Assembly (NCBI GenBank): GCA_015060045.1 | Contig: SUZH01000008.1 | Coordinates: 1 to 64,000 of the forward strand | Reading direction: 5' to 3' | DNA from: Rikenellaceae bacterium | GTDB lineage: Bacteria; Bacteroidota; Bacteroidia; Bacteroidales; Rikenellaceae | Length of the DNA: 64,000 nt | Shown: one piece after another, positions 46,076-56,307 of the stretch | How the letters are laid out: each line of letters opens with the position of its first letter | Position numbering within the stretch: position 1 is the stretch's first letter | Program-made: the position numbers and the translations under genes | Notes under the pieces: model-generated | What the model saw: only the letters and a program-made list of their open reading frames with translations | What the model was told of the DNA's origin: nothing | Database searches by the model: none

Positions 46076-48877
46076 TTAATACAGGTTGTCGTACATCGAC
46101 TGCGACTTGTCGTACTTCAGGTCCTGCAACGAGGAGGCCTTTACACCGATATTAAAACTCCAACTGCGGTGGAAGCCAAACGGAATCCATGAGAAGGACA
46201 TCTGCCAACAGTGCAGGTCGCGCGTGATGGAGATCGACGATGTGGTCAGTTTGTTGGCCTTGATATCGTAACCTCCCTGGAACGTGAGACCCATCTTGGG
46301 GGTAATGTTGACCGAACCATTGAATCCAATGGTCTGCGTGATGTTCTTGCGGTAGCCCGTTGTGCCGTTATTGACGTACGAAATCGAGTAGTTGACTGCG
46401 TAGTTGAAACCAAAATTCCACGGCAACGAGAAGTCGTAATAACTCTGCGCCATGTATTGACGGCGTAGTACGGGGTCCATGTGGCCATAGGGGTCGTGGA
46501 AGGGATTCTGGTACTCGGGCGGCAGGGTCGTGATGTCGTTCATACTTTGCTGCGTGCGATCCTGGCTCGACTTAAAGGTATAACCGAACGACCAGCCGAG
46601 CGACGTAAGACGTCCCGGGAAGAAGAGTTTGTCGATTCGACGACCCTCGGGCGTGACGCGATAGGGGTCGAGCGTGGTCGAGAAGTTGATACCGAAGTTC
46701 TTGAAGATCGTCGTACGGAACGAAACAGGGATGGTCGACAGACGCATCGAGTCGGCGAGGAAGTTGTACGACGCGCTGAGGCGGAATTCGTCGATGAGCT
46801 TGATCTTCTTCACACCCGACGTGTCACGCTTCGAAAGAACCTTCATCTCCAGGTTCTGCGACAACGAGGCGTTCATCGACATCGAGCGACCCGACGAGGG
46901 TACACCGTAGGCGTTGATCGCGTAGGGCGAATAGGTGGTAAAGCGACCCGTTGAGTCGGTCTGACGTACGCGGTAGTAGCCGTACTTCGGATCCGAGAAG
47001 TCGGGGGCATACGAGAAGCCGATCGAGGGCGAGATGGTGTGACGAATCGCCTGAATCTTGCGGTCGCGCTTCTTCTTCGTGAAGTCGAACATACCGTAGA
47101 TGGTCGTCGAGGCCGAAGCCGAGAGCGAGTAGTTGTAGAGACGATAGAAGCCATACTCGGGCGGCAGCGTGTCGGTCTGATTCGTGATGGGGTTCCACTC
47201 GTACTCCTGGCGCTTGAAATACCACTTCTCGTTGTAGTTGAACGAAGGCGAGAAGTTGATGTAATTCAGGATGTTGAATGATGCCGATACGGGGATCGAG
47301 TGCTCCACGCCGTTTTTCATGTTGTCGAACGTCTCGCGCGAGAGAATCTTGTCCTCGGTCGTCGTGACGGAGTTGGTCAACTTACCCGTATACTGCATCG
47401 AGATCTTCTCATACCAACGATCCTTGCCCACCTTCTCCTTGCGCTTGAAGGGGTAGATGCGCGACATGTTGAATACGACGGTCGGCAGCGTTACCGAGAT
47501 GGTCTGGTTCTGCGAGTTCTGCGAGATAGCCATGTTGGCCGAGAGCGAGAAGGGCGTTCCGGCCCAATTCTTCGAGTAGGAGATCGACGAGTTGGTCTGC
47601 GTGGCCAAAATGTCGTTCAGATTCGTAGCCGAGTATTTGTTGTAACCGCTCGTGGCAAAGTTTACCGAGGCCGAGAAGGTCGATCCCGGATTGGCCTTGG
47701 GATCCTGTTGGTGTGACCACTGGATGCGGAAGTTCTTCTGCTTGATGTAGTCGGGCTCACCCTTCTCACCGGTCTTGATACTCGAATACTGCATGTTGAA
47801 ACTACCGCTGTACTTATAGCGCTTGATGTAGCGCGAAGCGGCCGAGGCCTCCCACGATCCGAGCGTGTAGAAACCACCGCGAATGGCTAAATCGGCGTGC
47901 TCGCCGAGGGTGAAATAGTAACCCAGGTCGCGCAGGAAGAAACCTTTCGAGTACTCCTCACCAAAGGTAGGCATCAGAAGGCCCGATTTCGGGCCCGAAC
48001 TGATCGGGAAGAAGCCCTCGGGGATACCGAGGAAGTAGATCGGCACATCCTCCATCACCAGGTAGGCCGGGCCGGTGATTACCTTCTTGCCCGGCAACAC
48101 CTTCGCCTTGGTCATCGCCAAGTAGAAGTGGGGATGATCCGTATGGTCGCAGGTGGTGTATTTACCGTTCTCGATGTTGATCGTGTTGTCGGCCATCTTC
48201 TTCACCGAACCGCCGACCAGCCAGCCGTCGCCCTGCTGCGTCGCTACACCCTTAATCTTCGCCTTGCCCGAGTCGAGGTGGTAGGTGATCGTATCCATCG
48301 AGTAGCTGGTGCCGCCCTCGCTGTATTCAGGCTTTGTCGAGGTCCACTTGCCATCCACCGAGTCGGGCTTTCCGTAGGCATAGACGAGCTTCGACTGCAG
48401 GTTGATCTCCATGTAGTCGGCCTTTAGGTTGCTCTCCTGGTAGGTGACATCACCCTGGTTGTAGATGTAAACCAACTTGTTGCGGACGTCATAAACCAGC
48501 GAGTCAGTGTTCTGACCCGTGATCATGTCGTCGATGAATTTACCGGCAGGGCGGTACTTCGTGGCGGTGTCGGGGGCGATGGAATCCACGGCGAGGGTAT
48601 CCACCGCAGTGGAATCGGCGGGCGTCTGCTGTGTGGCAGAATCGGCCAACGCACGGGCAGCCGCACGCTGACGACGCGCCTCACGGCGGTTGATGCGTCG
48701 TGTAGTCTCGTCGGGCTCCTCTTCGTTTTGGTCGGCCGCTGCAGCAAGGGCCATGCGTACACTATCCTCGGCGCGCACCTCCTCCAACAAGCGGGGCGTA
48801 CTGAATCCGAAGACGAGTTGCGCGGCTACGAGCAACGAGACCAACGAAAAGAGATATTTTGTGGTTCTTTTCTCCAA
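46076..48877 (-). CDS. lptD: LptD-like LPS-assembly / OstA-type outer membrane protein
   Basis: OstA-like N-terminus (NKLVYIYNQGDVTYQESNLKADYMEINLQSKLVYAYGKPDS), PIYFLGIPEGFFPISSGPKSGLLMPTFGEE, long beta-barrel. Confidence 0.85.
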   Translation of the reverse strand: MEKRTTKYLFSLVSLLVAAQLVFGFSTPRLLEEVRAEDSVRMALAAAADQNEEEPDETTRRINRREARRQRAAARALADSATQQTPADSTAVDTLAVDSIAPDTATKYRPAGKFIDDMITGQNTDSLVYDVRNKLVYIYNQGDVTYQESNLKADYMEINLQSKLVYAYGKPDSVDGKWTSTKPEYSEGGTSYSMDTITYHLDSGKAKIKGVATQQGDGWLVGGSVKKMADNTINIENGKYTTCDHTDHPHFYLAMTKAKVLPGKKVITGPAYLVMEDVPIYFLGIPEGFFPISSGPKSGLLMPTFGEEYSKGFFLRDLGYYFTLGEHADLAIRGGFYTLGSWEASAASRYIKRYKYSGSFNMQYSSIKTGEKGEPDYIKQKNFRIQWSHQQDPKANPGSTFSASVNFATSGYNKYSATNLNDILATQTNSSISYSKNWAGTPFSLSANMAISQNSQNQTISVTLPTVVFNMSRIYPFKRKEKVGKDRWYEKISMQYTGKLTNSVTTTEDKILSRETFDNMKNGVEHSIPVSASFNILNYINFSPSFNYNEKWYFKRQEYEWNPITNQTDTLPPEYGFYRLYNYSLSASASTTIYGMFDFTKKKRDRKIQAIRHTISPSIGFSYAPDFSDPKYGYYRVRQTDSTGRFTTYSPYAINAYGVPSSGRSMSMNASLSQNLEMKVLSKRDTSGVKKIKLIDEFRLSASYNFLADSMRLSTIPVSFRTTIFKNFGINFSTTLDPYRVTPEGRRIDKLFFPGRLTSLGWSFGYTFKSSQDRTQQSMNDITTLPPEYQNPFHDPYGHMDPVLRRQYMAQSYYDFSLPWNFGFNYAVNYSISYVNNGTTGYRKNITQTIGFNGSVNITPKMGLTFQGGYDIKANKLTTSSISITRDLHCWQMSFSWIPFGFHRSWSFNIGVKASSLQDLKYDKSQSMYDNLY

Positions 48878-48905
48878 AATCTTCTGTAATGTCCGAAATT
48901 TTCGT

Positions 48906-48963
48906 TACTTTTGCCGACAAAGTCGGCAAACCGATCCGAAAGGGCCTTCCGGAGGCTTTTCGG
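48906..48963 (+). promoter_or_regulatory. Candidate -7 element and structured 5' leader of the amidase operon
   Basis: TACTTTTG (48906-48913); hairpins TTGCCGACaaaGTCGGCAA and CCGAAAGGGCCTTCCGGAGGCTTTTCGG (48936-48963). Confidence 0.45.
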
Positions 48964-49029
48964 CACGGTGATTCAACCGACAAAGATAGAAAAAAAATAC
49001 GAGATAGCCATATAAACTACCCCTTAAAA

Positions 49030-50382
49030 ATGCGCGCGCGAAACATTCTGACTTTTTTTGTGCTCTTCCTGACGCTCTGCTATAGTGCCCATGCCGAACA
49101 GCAGAACCGCCACGGCGTTCGTGTGGTGGTGCTCGATGCCGGCCATGGCGGCAATGATCCGGGAGCGGTCTACGGCGGCGTAAAGGAGAAGGATCTGACA
49201 CTCAAAGTGGTACTTCGCTTGGGTAAAAAGATCGAGGAGGGAATGCCGGGTGTGAAGGTGGTCTATACGCGCAAGACGGACAAAGCGTTGGCACCGACCA
49301 AGATCGAAGATCTGCAGAAACGAGCCGACATTGCTAACCAGGCGGAGGGTGATCTCTTTATCTCGGTGCATGTCAATGCGGCCAAATCGACCTCGGCCAA
49401 AGGTGTCGAGACCCTCATTATGGGTGAAACGCCCAAGGAGCAGCGCTACAATACCAATGCCCTCTTCGAGTCGAACCGCGACGACCTGCTCGATATGTCG
49501 AACGAACGTGAGGCAGCAATCATTCGTGCTTATATCCAGAATCTGCAATTCACCTATGGCGAGTTTAGCCAGACCATGGCGCGTTGTATTCAGCAGAATT
49601 ACATGAAGGCGGGTCGCCATTCGCGTGGCGTGAAGCCGCAACCGTTGCGCGTGCTCTATTCGACCAACATGCCGGGCGTACTGACCGAGATTGGTTTCTT
49701 GTCGAACAAGGAGGAGGCCGCCTTTTTGAAGTCGGATAAGGGTATTTCGACGATCGTCAACGCCCTCTATCAGGCCCTGCAGGAGTACTCGAACTATTTG
49801 TTGCGTACCCGTGGCGCGGAAGAGCCGATGCTGAAGGAGCAGCCTGCGGTCAAGGAGGAGCCGAAACCTGCTCCCCAGCCAAAGCCCGAGACGCCGAAGG
49901 CGACGACTCCTACGCCGAAACCGACGGCGGATAAGAAATTATACGATGCTCGCCTGTATGAGGATAGCACCGCTACCAAGCCCTCAAAGCCGATCGCTGA
50001 GCAGCCGAAGAGCGAGCAGCCCAAGCCGAAAGCAGAGTCCTCGAGGCCCGTTGCAGATACGGCCAAGAAACAGGTTGCCAAGCCGACGAGCAAACCGAAG
50101 GAGTCGGTAGCGCAACAGCCTGCGGCAAAGCCCAAGCGCTACTATACGGTGCAGGTGCTCGCCTCGAAACGGTCGCTCCCCCTCTCCTCGCAGGAGTTTA
50201 AGAGCTACCGTAATCGCGTGCATCAATACCAGAGTGAGGGAACCTATCGTTATAAGTACGGCGTAGGTGAGTATGCATCGCGTACCGAAGCCTTGAAGGC
50301 GGCCGAAGCGGTCCGCAGAACCTTCCCGCAGGCCTTTGTGGTGGCTGTTGAGGCGGGGCATGCTGTCGTTCCCAAGCAGTAA
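49030..50382 (+). CDS. N-acetylmuramoyl-L-alanine amidase with C-terminal SPOR domain
   Basis: Start moved to MRARNILTFF (signal peptide); VVLDAGHGGNDPGAVYGGVKEKDLTL, VHVNAAKS, LTEIGFLSNKEE; SPOR-type YYTVQVLASKRSL. Confidence 0.93.
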   Translation: MRARNILTFFVLFLTLCYSAHAEQQNRHGVRVVVLDAGHGGNDPGAVYGGVKEKDLTLKVVLRLGKKIEEGMPGVKVVYTRKTDKALAPTKIEDLQKRADIANQAEGDLFISVHVNAAKSTSAKGVETLIMGETPKEQRYNTNALFESNRDDLLDMSNEREAAIIRAYIQNLQFTYGEFSQTMARCIQQNYMKAGRHSRGVKPQPLRVLYSTNMPGVLTEIGFLSNKEEAAFLKSDKGISTIVNALYQALQEYSNYLLRTRGAEEPMLKEQPAVKEEPKPAPQPKPETPKATTPTPKPTADKKLYDARLYEDSTATKPSKPIAEQPKSEQPKPKAESSRPVADTAKKQVAKPTSKPKESVAQQPAAKPKRYYTVQVLASKRSLPLSSQEFKSYRNRVHQYQSEGTYRYKYGVGEYASRTEALKAAEAVRRTFPQAFVVAVEAGHAVVPKQ

Positions 50383-50409
50383 AATGAAAAGTAAACAAGC
50401 GATAAAAGG

Positions 50410-51420
50410 ATGAAAAGAGAAGTTAAAATCGGAATTTTTGGTGTAGCCATGATCTTATTGGCCTGGGGTGGTATCCGCTTTTTGAGCGGCCTTGATCTCT
50501 TGGCGCGCAATATCGAATATGTAGCCGTTTACGATCAGGTGAGCGGTGTGCAGGAGGCCTCGGCCGTGATGATCAAGGGCGTGAAGGTCGGTACGGTATC
50601 GGCCATTGAGTTGAATCCTGCGCAGACGAATCAGGTAAAACTGCACCTCTTGATCAAACGCGCCTATCAAATTCCGACCGATTCGGAGGCTCGCCTCTTC
50701 AGTGACGGATTGATGGGTGGCAAGGCGGTCGAGATTATCATGGGCCAGGCTACCACCTACCTTGAGGCGGGTGATACAATCCCTTCGAGCCAGGGGCAGG
50801 ATCTGATGGCCATGGCCGGCTCGGAGTTGGAGTTTTTTAAACAGAAATTCACGGTGATTGCCGATGAGTTGACCCGCACGCTGACCAACCTGAATGGCAT
50901 TCTGGAGGCCAACGCCTCGCACATGAACCATACGATGGCCCACCTGGATCAGCTTTCGGGTGATGTGGCCGATCTGCTGGGCGATGAAAAGGCACAGCTG
51001 GCCGAGGCCCTGGAGGGTATTGCCGCCTTCTCGACCATGCTGGGTAACAGCGCCCCGAAGGTAGATAGCCTGCTGGGCGGTGTGAATAACCTGATCACGA
51101 CGCTCGACGAAGAGCAGTTTGCTGCGAAGGTGAGTGAGACGGTGGAGCATCTTTCGACCGTGTTGGCTCACCTGGAGCAGGGTGAGGGTACGCTGGGGCA
51201 GCTCTTGAACGACAAGCAGATGTACGCCAACCTGACGGCGGCAAGTGCCAATCTCTCCGCGCTGTTGGAGGATTTGAAGGCCAATCCGGCTCGTTATGTG
51301 CACCTTTCGGTCTTTGGTAAGGATGTCGAGAAGGCGAAGGAGAAGGCCGAGAAGCGTGCCGAGAAACGTGTTAAAAAGGAGGCCAAGAAGGCCGCCAAAG
51401 CAGCTAAAAAAGCGGAGTAA
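50410..51420 (+). CDS. MlaD/MCE family protein
   Basis: MKREVKIGIFGVAMILLAWGGIRFLSGLDLLARNIEYVAVYDQVSGVQEASAVMIKGVKVGTV. Confidence 0.92.
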   Translation: MKREVKIGIFGVAMILLAWGGIRFLSGLDLLARNIEYVAVYDQVSGVQEASAVMIKGVKVGTVSAIELNPAQTNQVKLHLLIKRAYQIPTDSEARLFSDGLMGGKAVEIIMGQATTYLEAGDTIPSSQGQDLMAMAGSELEFFKQKFTVIADELTRTLTNLNGILEANASHMNHTMAHLDQLSGDVADLLGDEKAQLAEALEGIAAFSTMLGNSAPKVDSLLGGVNNLITTLDEEQFAAKVSETVEHLSTVLAHLEQGEGTLGQLLNDKQMYANLTAASANLSALLEDLKANPARYVHLSVFGKDVEKAKEKAEKRAEKRVKKEAKKAAKAAKKAE

Positions 51421-51422
51421 CG

Positions 51423-53912
51423 ATGATCTATCCCTCGTCCTTCGAACAGAAGATCGGTTTCGACCGTCTGCGTGAGCAGGTGGCCGCTCTCACCACGATG
51501 CCCTCGGCGCGCCGACGCATCGAGGAGGAGGCCTTTTCGACCGTGGCGAAGGAGATTGAGCGCCGGTTGACGCTGGCCGACGAGATGCGCCAACTCCTGA
51601 TGATGGAGTACGACTTCCCGGGTGGGGAGTATCCCGATCTGATGGAGGTGGTCGGCAAATTGAAGGTGGAGGGTACGTTCCTCGATGTGGAGGAGGTGGT
51701 GATGCTCGGTGCGGCCCTGCGTACGGTGGGTGAGGTAGTACGTTTTATCCGCAACCGCGAGACCCAATACAAGGCGCTGTTCGCCCTGACGCGGGGTGTG
51801 GAGTGCTTCCCGCATCTGTTGGCACAGATCGACCGCGTGGTCGATACCGATGCCACGGTGCGTGATACGGCCTCCGAGGAGTTGTATGCGATTCGTCGCT
51901 CGATCCGTGAACGTGAAGGACAGGCGGCCAAACGGCTGCAACAGGTGCTGCAAGCCGCCAAGCGGGCCGGTATCGTAGAGGCAGACGCGCAACTTTCGGT
52001 GCGTGACGGTAAGAGTGTGATCCCCGTCTCGGCGGCCAATAAACGCAAGCTGGCAGGCTTTATCCATGATGAGTCGGCTACGGGTAGAACCTTCTACGTC
52101 GAGCCGGTGGAGGTGGTGGAGCTGAACAACGAGCTGCGCGAATTGGAGTATGCCGAACGCCGTGAGATTGTGCGTATTTTGACGGAATTGACCGATGCGT
52201 TGCGTCCCGAGGCGGCCTTGATCGAAGATTCGGGTCGCTACCTGACCGAGATCGATGTGCTGCGAGCCAAGGCGCGCTGGGCCATCGAAAACCGCTGTAC
52301 GCGTCCAATCTTGTCGCTCGACGACCGCTTGGTGTTGCGCGAGGCGCGCCACCCGATTTTGGAGCAGAGTTTACGATCACAGGGACGTGAAATTGTCCCT
52401 TTGTCGTTGGAGTTGGATCGTACGAAGCACCTGCTGGTGATCTCGGGACCCAATGCAGGCGGTAAGTCGGTCTGCCTGAAGACGACCGGCATCGTGCAAT
52501 ATATGTGTCAGTGCGGTTTTCTGGTCCCCGTGGCCGAGAACTCGGAGCTGCCCGTTTTTCGCTCGCTGATGATCGACATCGGCGATGAACAGTCGATGGA
52601 TAACGACCTGTCGACCTACTCGTCCCACCTGCACAACATGAAACAGATGGTGGCTGCCGCTTCGCCCGAGACGCTGGTGTTGATCGACGAGTTCGGTTCG
52701 GGTACCGAGCCGGTGATCGGCGGCGCAATTGCAGAGGCAATTCTGGAGCGTCTGCTTGAGAAGGGTTGCTACGGCGTGATCACGACCCACTACGCCAATA
52801 TTAAATATTACGCCTCGCAGAGCGAGGGCATCTCGAATGGCGCCATGGCCTTCGATGTACAGCATATTCGTCCCTTGTTCCGGCTCGAGCAGGGCAAGCC
52901 GGGCAGCTCGTTTGCCGTGGAGATCGCCCGCAAGATCGGCCTCCCCGAGGAGTTGATTCGTCGCGCCAGCGAGAAGGCCGGCTCGGACCATATCAACCTC
53001 GAAAAACAGCTGCGCGAAATTGCCCGCGATAAGCACTATTGGTCGCAGAAGCGTGACCGCATCCGCCAGACCGACCGCAAGGTGGAGGAGTTGGAGCAGA
53101 ACTACTCGGAGCAGTTGCAGAAGATTCGCCAGGAGCGTCAGGAGATCCTACGCCAGGCGAAAGAGGAGGCGCGTGAGCTGATTGCCGGTGCCAATCGCCA
53201 GATTGAGAATACGATCCGCACGATCCGCGAGGCACAGGCCGAGAAGGAACTGACACGCCTGGCCCGTAAGGAACTGGACGACTATCGTGCCGAGGTCGAG
53301 AAGGCTGAAAAAGCGGCCCGCGAGGAGGAGGTGCAGCGCGAAATCGAGCGCATCGAGCATCGCCGTCAGCGTCGCGAGGAGCGTAAATCGAAAGCGGGTA
53401 AGACGCCTGCAACGGAGGCTGCACAACCTGCAGCGAAGCCCCGCGAGGTGGAGGTCGGCTCGAAGGTGAAGATGGTCGGCCAGGCCGTGGTGGGTGTCGT
53501 GCAGGCCGTGCAGGGCAAACGTGCCCAGGTGGCCTTCGGGCAGATGCTGACGACGGTCAATAAGTCGCTGCTGACCGTCGTATCGAACAACGAATATCGT
53601 GAAGCAACGCGCCCCGTAACGGCTCGTACGGTCTATTCGTCCGAGATTTCGGAGCGCAAACTCAATTTCCGCGACCATATCGACGTGCGCGGCATGCGTG
53701 CCGCCGAGGCGTTGGATGAGGTGCGCGACTTTATCGACGATGCCGTGATGGTCGGCATCGGCTCGGTGACGATTCTCCACGGCAAGGGTACGGGTGCCCT
53801 CAAGGAGGAGATTCGTCGCTACCTGCGATCGGTTCGAGAGGTGGCCTCGGCTACCGATGAACACGCCGATCGCGGAGGTGCAGGTATTACCATCGTAACA
53901 TTCCACCCCTAA
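51423..53912 (+). CDS. mutS2: Endonuclease MutS2 family protein
   Basis: ISGPNAGGKSVCLKTTG Walker A; DEQSMDNDLSTYSSHL; LIDEFGSGTEP; C-terminal Smr ILHGKGTGALKEEIRRYL. Confidence 0.96.
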   Translation: MIYPSSFEQKIGFDRLREQVAALTTMPSARRRIEEEAFSTVAKEIERRLTLADEMRQLLMMEYDFPGGEYPDLMEVVGKLKVEGTFLDVEEVVMLGAALRTVGEVVRFIRNRETQYKALFALTRGVECFPHLLAQIDRVVDTDATVRDTASEELYAIRRSIREREGQAAKRLQQVLQAAKRAGIVEADAQLSVRDGKSVIPVSAANKRKLAGFIHDESATGRTFYVEPVEVVELNNELRELEYAERREIVRILTELTDALRPEAALIEDSGRYLTEIDVLRAKARWAIENRCTRPILSLDDRLVLREARHPILEQSLRSQGREIVPLSLELDRTKHLLVISGPNAGGKSVCLKTTGIVQYMCQCGFLVPVAENSELPVFRSLMIDIGDEQSMDNDLSTYSSHLHNMKQMVAAASPETLVLIDEFGSGTEPVIGGAIAEAILERLLEKGCYGVITTHYANIKYYASQSEGISNGAMAFDVQHIRPLFRLEQGKPGSSFAVEIARKIGLPEELIRRASEKAGSDHINLEKQLREIARDKHYWSQKRDRIRQTDRKVEELEQNYSEQLQKIRQERQEILRQAKEEARELIAGANRQIENTIRTIREAQAEKELTRLARKELDDYRAEVEKAEKAAREEEVQREIERIEHRRQRREERKSKAGKTPATEAAQPAAKPREVEVGSKVKMVGQAVVGVVQAVQGKRAQVAFGQMLTTVNKSLLTVVSNNEYREATRPVTARTVYSSEISERKLNFRDHIDVRGMRAAEALDEVRDFIDDAVMVGIGSVTILHGKGTGALKEEIRRYLRSVREVASATDEHADRGGAGITIVTFHP

Positions 53913-53924
53913 AAGGCAGAGAAG

Positions 53925-56294
53925 ATGAAATATCGTTTGTCACAGATTGCCGCCATCACGGGCGGGCGCCTGCTGGGCGAAGACCTGGAGTGCCGATCCA
54001 TTGCCACCGATAGCCGTTCGCTCGGTTGCGAGTTGGGTACGGCGCCCCTATTTGTGGCGATGCATGGCCAGCACCACGATTCGCACGACTATGTGGCCGA
54101 TGTGGCGCAGCGTGGTGTGAAGGCCTTTATGGTCGAGCGCGAAGTGGCGCTTGCGGAGGGGCAGGGTGCCGTGGTGGTACGCAGTGCGATTGAGGCGCTG
54201 CAACAGCTGGCTGCCTATCACCGTGCACTGTTTCATGGTACGGTGGTCGGTATTACCGGTTCGAACGGCAAGACCGTGATCAAGGAGTGGATTGCCGAGG
54301 AGTTACCCTCGGAGGTGAAGTTTTACCGTTCGCCTAAGAGCTATAACTCGCAGCTCGGTGTGCCCCTGTCGGTCTTGATGCTCGAGGGGAATGAGGAGTT
54401 GGCGATCTTCGAGGCCGGTATTTCGGAGATGGGCGAAATGGAGCGTTTGGAGCGCATTATTCGTCCCGACGTGGTGGTCTTCACCTCGCTGGGCGACGCG
54501 CATCAGGAGCATTTCGCCGATCTGGAGCAGAAGGCTCGCGAAAAGTTGATCTTGGCTCGTTCGGCCCGTCAAATCATCTATCACGGCTATTATGCTCCGT
54601 TGGCCGAGTTGATCAAGAGTCGTTATCGGGATCGTACGTTGGTCGATGCTGCGACGTTTGAGGCACCGGCCTTGTCGTTGGTGGGTGGTGAGGCAGCTCA
54701 GCGTAATGCTCAGATCGTGGAGGCCTTTTTGGGCACGATGGGGTATCCCCACTCCTCCTTCTCGACCACGCCCGCCGTGGCGATGCGCCTCGAGGTGAAG
54801 GAGGGCATCCATCGCTCGATTTTGGTCAACGATGCCTACAACCTGGACCTGAACTCACTGACACTGGCGCTGGACTACCTGCATACGATGGCGGGTGAGC
54901 GTCGACGCGTGTTGATTCTTTCCGATATACAGCAGAGTAATTTGAGCGATGAGGTGCTCTATAAGCGGGTGGCTACGATGATTCAGCGTGCCGGTGTCGA
55001 TCGTCTGATCGGTATCGGTAGCCGTATCTCCTCGGCGGCCGATTGCTTTAGCTGCGAAAAGGAGTTTTACCCCACGACCGATGCCTGCTTGGCGGGCTTG
55101 AGCCGTCTGTCGCTGGCCGATTCGGTTGTCTTGCTGAAGGGTGGCCGCGCCTTTCGTTTCGAAAAGTTGGCGCACGGGCTCTCGGAGAAGAGCCATACGA
55201 CCGTGCTGGAGGTCAATCTCGATGCCATGATGCGCAACCTGAACCGCTTCCGTAGTCAGATCGGCGAGGGGGTACGCATGATCGCCATGGTCAAGGCGTC
55301 GAGCTACGGCGCTGGCGATTTTGAGGTGGCACAGCTGCTTCAACACCAGGGCGTGGCGATGTTGGCCGTGGCCTTTACCGATGAGGGTGTGTTGCTGCGC
55401 GAACGTGGCATTCGCATGCCGATCGTGGTGCTCAATGCCGATTCGGACAGCTTTGAGCAGATGATTGCCTATCGTCTCGAGCCGGAGATCTACAGCCTGC
55501 ACTCGTTGGAGAGTTTTGCTGCCGCGGTCAGCCATGCAGGCGAGGAGCACTATCCGATTCACCTGAAGTTGGATACGGGCATGCACCGCTTAGGTTTTGA
55601 GGAGCAGGATTTGGAGCGTTTGATCGAACGCCTGCCTGCTATGCAGGAGGTGGCCGTTGCATCCCTCTTTACCCACCTCTGTTGTGCCGATGAGCCGGCG
55701 GAGGATCGTTTTACGGAGGAGCAACTTGCCCGCTTCGGGCAGCTCTCCGATCAGATTCAGAATGCGCTGGAGTACCCCGTCATGCGTCACGCGGCTGCTT
55801 CGGCGGCGATGATCCGCTTCCCCGAGGCACGTTTTGATGCCTGCCGTCTGGGAATTGGCCTGTATGGCTTTGGCGAGTCGGGAAAAGAGCAACTGGAGCC
55901 CGTTTCGACCCTTAAGACGCGCATCGTGCAGTTGAAATCGCATCGCGCCGGTACGACGATCGGCTATGGTCGTCAGGGAGTTTTGACGCGCGATTCGGTG
56001 GTGGCCACCGTGCCGATCGGCTATGCCGACGGATTGGATCGCAAACTCGGTTGCGGCAATTGGTCGATGCTGGTCGGGGGTGTGCCTTGCCCGATTGTGG
56101 GACGCGTCTGCATGGACAGCTGCATGATCGACGTTACGGACGTGGCAGGCGTGAAGGAGGGCGACGAGGCCGTTGTCTTCTCGCCCGTGAAGGGAAACGA
56201 TGCTGCCGCGATGGCCGCCAAGCTGGGGACGATCCCCTATGAGGTATTAACGAGCGTCTCGGCGCGCGTAAAACGTGTTTACATTCGTGAATAA
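53925..56294 (+). CDS. murF-alr: Bifunctional UDP-N-acetylmuramoyl-tripeptide:D-alanyl-D-alanine ligase / alanine racemase
   Basis: N-terminal Mur ligase GITGSNGKTVIKEW; C-terminal alanine racemase LEVNLDAMMRNLNRFRSQI...MVKASSYGAG and VGRVCMDSCMID. Confidence 0.96.
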   Translation: MKYRLSQIAAITGGRLLGEDLECRSIATDSRSLGCELGTAPLFVAMHGQHHDSHDYVADVAQRGVKAFMVEREVALAEGQGAVVVRSAIEALQQLAAYHRALFHGTVVGITGSNGKTVIKEWIAEELPSEVKFYRSPKSYNSQLGVPLSVLMLEGNEELAIFEAGISEMGEMERLERIIRPDVVVFTSLGDAHQEHFADLEQKAREKLILARSARQIIYHGYYAPLAELIKSRYRDRTLVDAATFEAPALSLVGGEAAQRNAQIVEAFLGTMGYPHSSFSTTPAVAMRLEVKEGIHRSILVNDAYNLDLNSLTLALDYLHTMAGERRRVLILSDIQQSNLSDEVLYKRVATMIQRAGVDRLIGIGSRISSAADCFSCEKEFYPTTDACLAGLSRLSLADSVVLLKGGRAFRFEKLAHGLSEKSHTTVLEVNLDAMMRNLNRFRSQIGEGVRMIAMVKASSYGAGDFEVAQLLQHQGVAMLAVAFTDEGVLLRERGIRMPIVVLNADSDSFEQMIAYRLEPEIYSLHSLESFAAAVSHAGEEHYPIHLKLDTGMHRLGFEEQDLERLIERLPAMQEVAVASLFTHLCCADEPAEDRFTEEQLARFGQLSDQIQNALEYPVMRHAAASAAMIRFPEARFDACRLGIGLYGFGESGKEQLEPVSTLKTRIVQLKSHRAGTTIGYGRQGVLTRDSVVATVPIGYADGLDRKLGCGNWSMLVGGVPCPIVGRVCMDSCMIDVTDVAGVKEGDEAVVFSPVKGNDAAAMAAKLGTIPYEVLTSVSARVKRVYIRE

Positions 56295-56307
56295 AGGTAC
56301 ATTATAT

